DNA from: Zarea fungicola
Taxonomy: Eukaryota > Ascomycota > Sordariomycetes > Hypocreales > Cordycipitaceae
Reading direction: 5' to 3'
Assembly: GCA_900169235.1 (NCBI GenBank)
Contig: FWCC01000235.1
Location: 116,085-180,084, forward strand
DNA: 64,000 bases
The position numbers and the translations under genes were made by a program. Under the pieces are notes generated by a model. It saw only the letters and a list, made by a program, of their open reading frames with translations. It was not told where the DNA came from and made no database searches. Positions 54,922 to 64,000 of this stretch are shown here, piece after piece; position 1 is the stretch's first letter; the number at the start of each line of letters is the position of its first letter.

Positions 54922-55644
54922 GATTCCTTGACTTAGTTAAGGCGACGTTGACTGGACCAAGTACATCCCGTTGGAAATGGGACCTTTTTGTATCATAAAA
55001 CGTAGTCTTTGCGGCAGCGGAAACTCTGTTTGACTTTCAGAATCTACTAGAGAGATAGAGTAGAACGTTAATAAAAAAGAAAAAAGAAAGAAAAGCGGTG
55101 TCAGGAATCTGTACACTCTTGAAATGCGCCATGCGCCAGCAGCTCGGACCAGTATCAAGCATGTTTGGACGGCCGCCAAATAGCAGCTTCATTAATCTTG
55201 CTAAGGATCACCAAATGTAGAACAGAATTTAGTGTATAGCTCTTCTGGAGAGATTTGTAGCCGTGCTGAGGTCAATGTAGGCAGGCACGCGTGGCCAGCA
55301 GCAGTCTCACTTCAAAGTGAGCCGCAGCTGAGATTCACAACCTCTCACGCCCAAGAGCTGTAAAACATGCTAGTAACCTTGCATTCTCTTTCTCGCTACC
55401 GGAGAAATCACTTTGTAGAGGAGCTCGCTAGTTTCTGACCAGTATTTAAAGCTACTATTCTCCCAATTGCCACCCACTCACTTTCCCTTTCTCTTTCCTT
55501 CTTAGAACCGAAACCACACCACGCTTTAAGTCAACCACAACAATTCGGCTCACTCCACAACACTTCTTGTTCTCACCCTCTTTACCTTACGACTTGCATT
55601 AATTTCGTTTTAATCAAAGACGATCACCAAATTATCTTGCCGCA
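54922..55644. other. Intergenic, carboxypeptidase 3' flank and M10 promoter
   Basis: 723 bp. The last 150 bp are CT/CA-rich, like the leaders of M6-M9. No gene seen. Confidence 0.5.
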
Positions 55645-56469
55645 ATGGCCAGTACCAAGACCGACGGCGACGCTGCTAAGGCTGGTGGCAAGAAATGGGA
55701 TGGCAATGCCGAGCGAGACCTCTGCCTTGCCCTCCTCCTTGGTGGTAGTGCCGATGGTGAGAAGATTCGCCTTGACTGGAACACTACCCATCTGGTCATG
55801 CAGCAGCTTGGTTATGAATTTACCAAGGATGCCATGTCGTATGTATCCATGACCTGACAAAGAGCTACGTTTGAACACACAATGAGCAGCCGCACTAAGA
55901 CTAATTATGCGACACTTATAGTCAGCGCTGGAGCAAGACAATCGCGAAAGATTTCCGAGCTCGAACTGGCGCCAACGGCACGACTTCTGCTACTGAGACT
56001 CCCAAAAAGACTCCCACCAAGCGCAAGAAGGCCACCACCGCTGCCGCGATGCCTGCCGAGACCACTGAGGAAAACGGCGATGAAACGGCCTCCGTGGCCG
56101 CTACACCACCCGCGACTCCTACTGCTAAGACTCGAAAGAGAACTCCAGCGAAGCCTAAGGCGGCGGTTGCCCCTAGCAAGACTCGCGGTCGAAAGGCTGC
56201 CAAGTCTGCCGAGAAGGTTGCGGCCGACGATGATGACGGGGACACGGCTGTAGAGGTTGCTGAAGCAATTAAGAGAGAGGTCGAGGACGAAATTAAGGGT
56301 AAGCAAAAAGAAAATAGCAATTAACCATTTAAAAAGGTTTCTGTGGAGCTAAAATATAACCACTGGTTTAGTTGAGGTTTCCGAGGACGATGAGGCTGAT
56401 CAGGGCACACCCTCCAAGAAGTCCAAGATTGTTACCGAAGAAGAGGATACTGATATGTGCGAAATTTAG
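55645..56469 (+). CDS. M10: Myb/SANT-like domain protein, 222 aa
   Basis: Exons 55645-55838, 55922-56298 and 56372-56469. The domain is at residues 17-80: KKWDGNAERDLCLALLLGG, LDWNTTHLVMQQLGYEFTKDAMS, and after a phase-2 intron QRWSKTIAKDFRARTG. The intron site and phase equal those of M6 and M9. A long Lys/Thr/Pro/Ala tail (ETPKKTPTKRKKATT, KPKAAVAPSKTRGRKAAK) resembles linker-histone tails, and an acidic end follows (SEDDEADQGTPSKKSK). It lies 9.3 kb from M9, separated by the hydrolase/tRNA region. Two GT-AG introns keep the frame across 669 coding nt. Confidence 0.83.
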
Positions 56470-56939
56470 AAGTACGTCTGAGTTGTGAACTTGACATTAC
56501 TCTTGACTACTGCTTGGGGCTTTAGTTCGTTATCATTTGGCTGTCAACGACGAGACTTTTGAAGTCCTGCCTACAAATCAGTTGCATTTTCATGACTGCC
56601 CTGAGTTTCATTTCTCCAAAAAAAAGAAAATATTGGACGCAAATACGGCCCTTGAGTTTGTATGAGAAAAGGGCAATCTACCTTGCTTATATTGGAATAT
56701 GAGTTCTATATCATCTTGCCATTATTCTCTAGCTGGCCAACAGAAGCTACCTACTAGTATGAACTATTATTGACCATCCGTCACCGTTTAGACACTAGAG
56801 GGTCACACACCAATTGTTCTTCTTGATTTGTGATTTGATATTTCGTTCATTTACTATCTATCTCACCCCTAGGCCCTAAAAACAGCATTCCCTATTAACG
56901 CCAAAGTAATAATCAGATATTACAATCTTCAAGGAGAAA
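56470..56939. other. Intergenic, convergent 3' flanks of M10 and ufd1
   Basis: 470 bp AT-rich; nothing seen. Confidence 0.5.
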
Positions 56940-58216
56940 CTACCGCGGGCGTCTTCCATCCAGCCTTTGGCCTTCACCAGTTCCCTTTTTCTCGGGAGCT
57001 TTGTCTTTGCTATCATCATCACCCTTACGCTTCACTGTGCCACGGAGACTCTGCCCTTGGCCAGCAAAGTGCGGCTTGTTAGCCTGCTCTTTTTCCTTCT
57101 CCCTGTCTGCATCTGTCTTTACAGGTGTAATTTCGTAACCAAAAAAGAGTTTGTTCGGTGCGATTCGGAGAGGAGCAGGCGCACCAGTCTGTCGTCGTGG
57201 GACAACAGTGGCGTCTACAGGAACGGGCGTGGCTGGCTTGGGTGTGCTAGTTTTGCTGCCTTTCTTGGCTATTCTCTGACCCTCGCCCAAAAAGTTCGTC
57301 GCTATGCTGGTAACGGACGGAGCGATGGAACTATAGTTGATGGCCTGGGCCATTGTACCCTGGCTGTGAAGAACGCCACCAACAGGCACGCCTCCGGCCC
57401 TTGTGCTTGGCGTACTTGTGCCGCTGTTTCGTTCCGGCTCAACGTAGCCGACTGGCGGCGCAAAATCGACAGATACATCAGTTTCAATCATACTGACTCC
57501 CATCTTATCTGTTTCTGGCTTGACATCGAGCACGGCGACGTCGTATATCTCGTCGTTGTACTCAAAATTAAAGACGTCACCCTTGGTTAGCGTGGCAAAG
57601 TTCCGGAACGCTCGCTCGAGTACGGCCTTGGGATCGCTAATCTCAAGGAAGTTTGTTGACTGCGGCTGAAGCTTGACCATCTTTGCCAGCTCGAGTAAGG
57701 TCGTTCGGATCTGGATCATATCGCCTACTTCCATGCCCAACGTCACCATCATCTATTGCTGCGTTAGTAGTTCTGGGGCTCAAACGTAAACGTAGAGAGA
57801 AGTGGAGAGGCATAGACGAACCCATTGCGGGATATAAGCTCTGCCTTCCTCAGCAATAAACTCGAGAACTCCTGCGTGCGAATACTTCCCCTTCTCGCCG
57901 TTGATGAGCTCCATGAGCAAAGGCCACTGAACGTGGAGCTTCGACACTTTGTCAAGAGCTGAAGGCGGGAGAAGAATCTTGGAACCATAGTTCAGTTCTG
58001 GTCGCTCATTTCCAGGCGCCATGATGACGGGGTAACATCTGTAATATTCGTCGAATCGCTGGATAATCGGTCGTCGGCCATGGCGTGCCATGTTGTAGAG
58101 GTGATCCGGGTTGCCCGGATCAAAATTCCCCCCGAACCCAGGCTGAAACTAGAAAGAATTTGTTAGAAGATGAAACAGAAGTGTAGATAGCGAGAAAAAA
58201 AAAGTCAGCATACCAT
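56940..58216 (-). CDS. ufd1: UFD1, Cdc48 cofactor
   Basis: With Npl4 it recruits ubiquitinated proteins to Cdc48/p97 for ERAD and related extraction. Three coding exons: 58216-58214 (ATG only), 58148-57822 and 57752-56940, giving 380 aa. The N-terminal double-psi beta barrel starts QPGFGGNFDPGNPDHLYNM, then RFDEYYRCYPVIM, SKILLPPSALDKVSKLHVQWPL, HAGVLEFIAEEGRAYIPQW and the second subdomain LGMEVGDMIQIRTTLLELAKMVKLQPQ. A disordered linker and the C-terminal Cdc48/Npl4-binding part follow, with FFGYEITP and FAGQGQSLRGT. The first intron directly follows the start codon (ATG|GTATGC). The ORF fragments at 57643-58091 are intron read-throughs. Confidence 0.92.
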
Positions 58217-59581
58217 CGTAGTGGTGGCAGCTGCGACTGTAGGTATGCTTCCCAGCGGGGTGATAGAAGGCACAAGACAGTGGTTTCTCGTGTGGAATTT
58301 TCGCTCCGAGTAAACCGGTACTACTCTGTATAATTTATCAATGCTTGCCGTGCAGCGTATCTACCCCGTGTCTCTAGCAGTAGTGTAAGGTTGCGAAGAT
58401 GCTGTTCGCTGTAGAGAGGTCGCCGTCGAAGAACGACCTCGAAGGCAACGATCGGAATGACGCAGGAGCTAAACCGCTTTAGTCATCCGGGCACCACATG
58501 AAGCGACACTTGAGTTCAGAACGAAACTGAGGGTTATGCCGAAATTGTGTATTGGAGTTTTCTTGCAGGGAAGCAATTTAAATACCGGAATATTCCCTGT
58601 TGCTGGTGATTTTTTTTATGAAGTCCATTATGGAGATGTTGGGAGCTATTCTTGCCGCGCCCGTGATGAGCCGTCGAATGTCGAGCTTTTTTTGCACGTC
58701 GAGCGTTGCTCACTTATCAACTTGATGTTTTTATCATTTCTGATCTCCGCTGTTCTATGAACTTAAGAAATGAGAAGTGGAATATGCTGTAAGGGAGAAT
58801 ATGGAAACGAGCTGACGGTGGCGCGTCGATCATTCTAGAGCGCACAATTATTCGGAAACTGTCAAGCAGGTAAATTACCCTCCCTACTGCGATGACTCTA
58901 CTGAGCTGAATGCTGATGTTGATGATAATAAACCGCAGGAATAAAGGGCAATACTATTGCACCGACACTCCGCTTCTGCAGCAATACTTACTATGCATTT
59001 CGTCAATTTTTCAAACGCTGCGAATTTAACGTCAACAACTATTGTAAAAGTAGAATGAGGTCTGGTCTCTGGAGGGTATGAGTTCCCGATGCATCGTTAT
59101 GCCTCTTGATGAATGAACGCTTTGTATGCATTTTGAACTCTCGAACTTATCAACCACACAGCCAATTCTTCGAGGAAATATATATGTTCGAGGTATCATC
59201 AGCCGCAGTTTCGAGCAAACGTGCGGGGTGAAGCGCCATCGCTGATGGATCTCGTATAGGCATACTCGATCGGACTAGCCTCGTGTCGGTATTCAACAGA
59301 ATGTGGTAGCCCCCCAGAAACTATCTACTTGGATATTTACATGTGAATACTATGGAATGCCACATGTAGACAACTCCGGTGACAATGCTTCCCAATACGG
59401 TGAGGACGGTAGAATGTGTTGCATTGCATATGCAGCTGCATGTCATTGAGCCACAGACCGTAACACAGCTTTAGGATCAAGTATATAAGTAGCCAAATCC
59501 TCTAGCAGCTGATTGAATGCCCCGTAAATATTACCGCAGTCCCTCCCCCTAGACTATTGGCTTCGAAGAGAGTACAATAAC
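58217..59581. other. Divergent promoter region of ufd1 and the GH5 gene
   Basis: 1.37 kb. AT-rich over 58540-59350, with small ORFs of no recognisable family. A TATATAAG lies at 59482-59489. Confidence 0.5.
59482..59489 (+). promoter_or_regulatory. TATA box of the GH5 gene
   Basis: TATATAAG, 93 bp before the ATG at 59582, the same spacing as in the GH71 gene. Confidence 0.55.
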
Positions 59582-61133
59582 ATGTTGGTGACTGATTCCT
59601 CATCATGGCTTATGGCCTTGCTGAGCTTGCAAAGCGTTGTTGCTCAAGATGCAGCGGCCTGGTACAAGGCCCACAGCAACATGGCACGTATAAAGCAAGT
59701 AAACCAAGATACTAATCAGATTGTTGACGAGTATGGACGCACTCGATTCTTTCATGGAACCAACGTCGTCATGAAACAGGCTCCTTGGTATCGACCCATG
59801 GAATGGTCTCCAGGCGTCTCGTCGTTCAGCGAGCAGGATGTCGTCAATATGCACGAGCTCGGCCTAAACATTGTGCGTTTGGGTCATCATTGGGCCGGTG
59901 CAGAACCAGTGCGAGGACAGTATAACCAAACATTCTTGGATATTATGAAGAGGCAAACGACGATGGCAGAACAGCACGGCATCTACGTATTAGTGGATGT
60001 ACACCAAGACGTGTTGGCCAAACAGTTCTGCGGCCATGGCGTGCCCGATGTGAGTCTCGCATATTATCCTGACTAAATTTTCTGTTGGCTAATTGGGAGC
60101 TCAGTGGTTTGTTAAGAAAGACTGGATAACTGGCTTCAGGAAGTTTCCATTTCCTCAGACCATCACACCCTTTGCTACGGACAGTAACGGGTTCCCAGCA
60201 CCCGAGTCACTCTGCAACACTATAGACTGGTCACTGAGCTACACATCAGTGGCAGTTAGTAATGCATTCGGCAGACTGTACAACAACTACGATGGTCTTG
60301 GCGATGCATTTGCAGCGTATTGGAAGAAGTTGGCATCGGGATACGCCCTCTCAACCAACATTGTTGGTTACAATCTGTTCAACGAACCCTGGGCGGGCGA
60401 TACCTACGCGGACCCTACACTACTGGTGCCGGGTGTTGCTGACCACAAGGTCCTCGAGGGCCTTTGGAATCGCGCCGCAACTCAGATTCGCAGTGTTGAT
60501 AACGACACGCTTATTTGGTTCGAGGGAACGACTATTGATATTCTTTCTGGGTTTAACAACGTACCACTTGGTGACGGATCGAAATCAGTACATTCTTTTC
60601 ACTACTACAACCCGCCGCAGCTTGGATTCATCTCTGACACGCTCAGCAACCGCCATAAAGATAATGTGCGCCTCAAGACGGCTGGTGTCCTGACTGAGCT
60701 GACATTTTGGATGGGCGATGATAAGCAGATGAGCAGCTTAGAGGAAGCAATGCAAGCGACAGATGAAGCCATGTTTTCATGGGTCGGCTGGGCGTATGGG
60801 AACCTGTATAACGGCACAACTGGAAAGCCGTTCCCCGAACTGCAGAAACAGTACAGTCGACCGTATCCAGCGGCTGTTGCTGGCACGCCTACATCGTTCA
60901 ACTTTAAAGAAGCCTCAGGAATTTTCATGCTGCAGTTTACAAGCGATTTGAAGATCAGTGCACCTACCGAGATAATTTTACCAGCTTCGACGTTTCCAAA
61001 TGGGTATAGTATTCAAGTCTCGCCTGCAGGCAGCTTATTGCAATACAGCCCAGATAAGCGCACACTGGCCTTATTTACATCAAGCTCCATAGCAAGTGGT
61101 ACATCGATTTCCGTTACCATTACAAGAATGTAA
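59582..61133 (+). CDS. Secreted GH5 enzyme, endoglycoceramidase-like
   Basis: Predicted to cleave the bond between oligosaccharide and ceramide in glycolipids, or a related beta-glucoside. Two exons, 59582-60049 and 60105-61133, give 498 aa. The N-terminus (MLVTDSSSWLMALLSLQSVVAQ) is a signal peptide. Motifs in order: DEYGRTRFFHGTNVV, MHELGLNIVRLGHHWAGAEP, YVLVDVHQDV, VGYNLFNEPWAGD with acid/base Glu250, SFHYYNPP, and GVLTELTFWM with the likely nucleophile Glu354. The C-terminal 100 residues form a beta-sandwich typical of GH5_12 endoglycoceramidases. NxS/T sites are present. Fungal relatives include glucosylceramide- and steryl-glucoside-hydrolysing enzymes, so the exact substrate is open. 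Confidence 0.85.
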
Positions 61134-61709
61134 TTTTTTTGGGCAGCTGCATTTAGATAGTTGATTCAATTAACCAGCATCTATAGCGTCTGATATTCAG
61201 CACTGTCTGGCTATAGATGAGTTACATCTAGTCACGCGAAATTTTCTCTTGTTACGGGTATATAAATATGCCTTACAGCCAAGTTCTGCTAGATTTGCAA
61301 GTTTTGATAAAGTCCCTTCAACTTTCTTTTGCCAGTGGATGATGAATCTAGGAAGAGAAATATCAAGATTCTGCTAGGAACTGCTACTGGCTGATTTGGA
61401 TTTCAGGAGTTACAAAGATATTTCTGCAAAGAGGAAAAATCACTCCTAAATATTTTTGTGAGAAGGGGGATTCCTGGGCTACACAATTGTCCAGCTTGAA
61501 AGGTTCATAGCAACTCAATGTAGAGAGCTGTTTGATAAGTGGGCCGCTTCAGGCAGGTGTCAAGCTTCAGCAAGGCGAGGGGCTTTTACTTTTACCATTC
61601 ACGCGCTCGAGAAGCTAAGCTGCCCCGAAGCTCAAAATTTGCTTGTCAGTCTCGCCTTTCACTTGTGAGGCTACCAAACCCCCCCGTATCTCGATAAACA
61701 CAGTACACA
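61134..61709. other. Intergenic between GH5 and lin1
   Basis: 576 bp, AT-rich; the lin1 leader is at the right end. Nothing else seen. Confidence 0.5.
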
Positions 61710-63098
61710 ATGTCTTCGCGTCATGGTGCTGGCCGTCCCAACCGTGACGGAGAGTCGTTTGCCAGGACGCACCACCATGACAACGAACAGGATGGCCTGT
61801 CGCGCGTCAAGTTTGACGTGCGGAACCCATCGACACTGGCACCTGATGCACGTGAGGACGACGCTGTTCTCGAAGCCGACGTGATTGGCGGCAGCGCGGC
61901 GACGAAGCGCGGCGCAGTCAACCTGGACGGCTACGACAGCGATTCCGACAATGATACCTTCAATGCCCGGGCAGAGGGCCGCAAAAAGGGCAAAGTGGAC
62001 ATTAACGAGCAACTAGACAACTACGACAGCAAAGCCGCCTACAGTGGTAATCAATCGACCAAAAAAGCCAGCAAAGATGATGACGAAGACGACGACATGT
62101 TTGCCGCGGCGAGCAATGACGAGAAAGACGATGACGATGACGATGGGGCACCTGGTGATACGAAGAAGAAAAAAGTACAGTTTATGGAGTCGAATGAGAT
62201 TGAAGGCCAAGATATCAAGAGCAAGAGTGGCGGCACGATCCATTTAGACGATGCCGAGAGTAGCGATGCGGAATCGGAAAAGGAGCTTGCTGTACAGGAG
62301 GAGGATATCGATGAAGAGGTCGGCGCAGGTGGCCTAAAACGCAACGCTCCCAAGGTTGAAGCCTTCAACCTGCGCGACGAACTGGAGGACGGCCGATTCG
62401 ACGACCAGGGCAACTATGTTCGCAAAGCCGGCGACCCAGATGCTGTGCATGACAACTGGCTCAACGGCCTGAGCAAGAAGGATATGAAAAAGGCGGCCGA
62501 AGCACACGAGAAACGAGAGCTGGAGGCTAGGCAGCGTCGTCTGGACGATGCCGAAGTGCTCACCGCAGATGTCCTTAAGAACCTGATCCTCCATCTGGAG
62601 CGGGCTGAGACGCCGTTGGAGGCACTCGCACGCCTAGGTAAAGGGCAGACCAAGACGAAGAAGGTTCCCAAGTGGAAACTTAAGAAACTGAGCAAGGGCA
62701 TGGACGTGGACCAGAGTGCGGAGGAGCAGACCGATCCCGAGCAGAGACGCATCAAGGCTGCCATTGATGCTATTACGGAGTCGGCGGACAAGCTGCTTGG
62801 TCGTGGCTACGAGGAGATTTACGACCAGGAGCGGGAGATGCTGGTGCGAGACTACCGCAAGGAGTCTGGTGAGGAATGGATCGAGCCGGTGCGGGAGGAG
62901 GAGGAGTCGACGGCGGCGGCGCCGGGGCAGTGGGAATTTCACTGGATCGACGGCCGAGATGACGGGTCGACCCAAGGGCCGTTCGACGGAGCGACTATGA
63001 AGGCGTGGGAGGACGCGGGCTACTTCGGCCAGGGCATCGAGTTTCGCCTAGCCGGAGGGTCTGCCGAGTGGTCAAAGACAACACCCTCGTTTATCTGA
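61710..63098 (+). CDS. lin1: Lin1/CD2BP2-like GYF-domain spliceosomal protein
   Basis: U5 snRNP-associated protein that binds Prp6/Prp8-type Pro-rich ligands through a GYF domain. Single exon, ATG start, 462 aa. The N-terminal half is acidic and disordered, with family marks KFDVRNPSTLAPD, NLDGYDSDSD and KKVQFMESNEIEGQD. The middle conserved block has VEAFNLRDELEDGRFDDQGNYV and DNWLNGLSKKDM, then ADVLKNLILHLERAETPLEAL. The C-terminal GYF domain spans about 408-462: WEFHWIDGRDDGSTQGPFDG, MKAWEDAGYFGQGIEFRL, and SAEWSKTTPSFI. The order and length match CD2BP2/Lin1. The antisense ORFs are shadows of the acidic repeats. Confidence 0.92.
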   Translation: MSSRHGAGRPNRDGESFARTHHHDNEQDGLSRVKFDVRNPSTLAPDAREDDAVLEADVIGGSAATKRGAVNLDGYDSDSDNDTFNARAEGRKKGKVDINEQLDNYDSKAAYSGNQSTKKASKDDDEDDDMFAAASNDEKDDDDDDGAPGDTKKKKVQFMESNEIEGQDIKSKSGGTIHLDDAESSDAESEKELAVQEEDIDEEVGAGGLKRNAPKVEAFNLRDELEDGRFDDQGNYVRKAGDPDAVHDNWLNGLSKKDMKKAAEAHEKRELEARQRRLDDAEVLTADVLKNLILHLERAETPLEALARLGKGQTKTKKVPKWKLKKLSKGMDVDQSAEEQTDPEQRRIKAAIDAITESADKLLGRGYEEIYDQEREMLVRDYRKESGEEWIEPVREEEESTAAAPGQWEFHWIDGRDDGSTQGPFDGATMKAWEDAGYFGQGIEFRLAGGSAEWSKTTPSFI

Positions 63099-64000
63099 GG
63101 GTAGACTGTCCTGCCTAACCTTCCCAGTCATCCATGGTCCTGAGCGGATGAGAGGGGACGCCAGAGCCCTAATAGGAAGCCCTGGCATTTACACACATAA
63201 TTTCTCCTGCTAGACAGGGATCCCCCCAATTGGGGGCACAAAAACTGCTGCCAGCCAAGAGACCCGGATTGGCCCAGGAACCCGGATTTGTTGCCATGGG
63301 TGCTCCGTGCAGAAGCGACACAGGGCCGCCCCGGGATCTTCCCCCAAGGGAACGGCCGCCCAAATGGCTTTGCCCTTGTCCCGTGTCTCTCTGCCGACCG
63401 AGGCCGGGGTAAAACGGCTTTGCGCGGCTATATAGAGGGCTATTCCGGTTCGCAAAAGCCCCGGGCTGAGGCGGCGGCGGACTGGGGAAAATCAGATGCC
63501 AGACTTGCACCCGTTCTGTCCCGACACCTGGGGTAGAAGTGGAACAAGACGGGCAACGCAGGGCCTGCGGTTATCGTGATGCGCCCGAACCCTGCCGCGT
63601 CTAAGTGGGACAGCGTATAATTATATAGTAACAAGAAAAGAAAGCTAGACAAGACGATTCCGATGCTTGTGAAAAGGGTAAAATCACATACTGTTGTGCA
63701 CGATGCAGTGCTGCGCTCCCCACAGCGCGAGAACTGGTTACCGGTATGCAATTACGGGAGAATCTGAACCACCCCTCCCATGTTGAAAATTTGATTATGA
63801 GTGATTTTCACACTTTGACTACTGGCTGGCTCATACTGGGTAATATTTTTTTTCTTCGTCCTTATCGGCGCGGCTGCAAGCTGATTACCTTTTTTAGCAG
63901 TCCCAGCGGAGTGCACTGTCGTGGTCTAGCGCTGTTTGCTGATAGGAGCAGCCTTCAGGGGCCATTTACAGGTACCTGTCAAGGGGGTGACAAAAAAACC
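63099..64000. other. Intergenic, GC-rich then AT-rich, no gene recognised
   Basis: 63100-63600 is GC-rich with a perfect 14-bp palindrome (CCCCCAATTGGGGG, 63223-63236), paired ACCCGGATT words, paired GGCTTTGC words and a TATATAG at 63430-63436. 63750-63960 is AT-rich. No ORF with family similarity. Confidence 0.45.

Noticed and set aside
1..64000. CRISPR array, bacterial operons, 5S rRNA, complete transposon
   Set aside because: None seen. The sequence is eukaryotic, and no transposase, reverse transcriptase or regular spacer array was found.

Overview
The window is nuclear DNA of a filamentous ascomycete (Pezizomycotina, probably Sordariomycetes/Hypocreales; genus not assigned). The evidence is short GT-AG introns of about 50-70 bp with fungal-type splice signals, fungal orthologues of NUO-78, cofilin, HSP60, Byr4, Atg37 and Get5, Zn2Cys6 regulators, and secreted GH71, GH5 and S10 enzymes. 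Most genes are multi-exon. I assembled the exon models by hand from splice signals, reading frame and family similarity, so gene ends are coding limits and not transcript ends.

Region 1 (1-30.3 kb) is mostly conserved housekeeping. In order: mitoribosomal protein mS33 and a divergent RNase III; complex I 75/78-kDa subunit; SelO pseudokinase-fold AMPylator; a stand-alone N-acetyl-gamma-glutamyl-phosphate reductase; an unrecognised Pro-rich protein; Atg37-like acyl-CoA-binding membrane protein; XRCC4/Lif1; an aldo-keto reductase; a Zn2Cys6 factor; the septation regulator Byr4; Get5; cofilin; and mitochondrial HSP60.

Region 2 (31.2-46.4 kb) is the unusual part: nine small genes, called M1-M9 here, each with one Myb/SANT-like three-helix domain and, in the longer ones, a Lys/Pro/Ser/acidic nuclear-type tail. 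M1-M5 lie on the minus strand and M6-M9 on the plus strand, on either side of a gene-free 3 kb centre. A coiled-coil protein of unknown function sits between M1 and M2. M7 and M8 contain only the first, domain-coding exon and stop immediately after the splice. A tenth member, M10, lies at 55.6 kb. The plus-strand members share a phase-2 intron just before the third predicted helix, which argues for local tandem duplication. Function is inferred only: DNA or chromatin binding, with M7 and M8 as possible microproteins.

Region 3 (46.4-54.9 kb) separates M9 from M10. It holds a secreted alpha-1,3-glucanase (GH71), an intron-containing tRNA-Ala(UGC), and a Zn2Cys6 factor divergent from a secreted S10 carboxypeptidase, in AT-rich, repeat-bearing DNA. 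Region 4 (56.9-63.1 kb) has UFD1, a secreted GH5 endoglycoceramidase-like enzyme and the GYF-domain splicing factor Lin1/CD2BP2. The last 0.9 kb has no recognisable gene.
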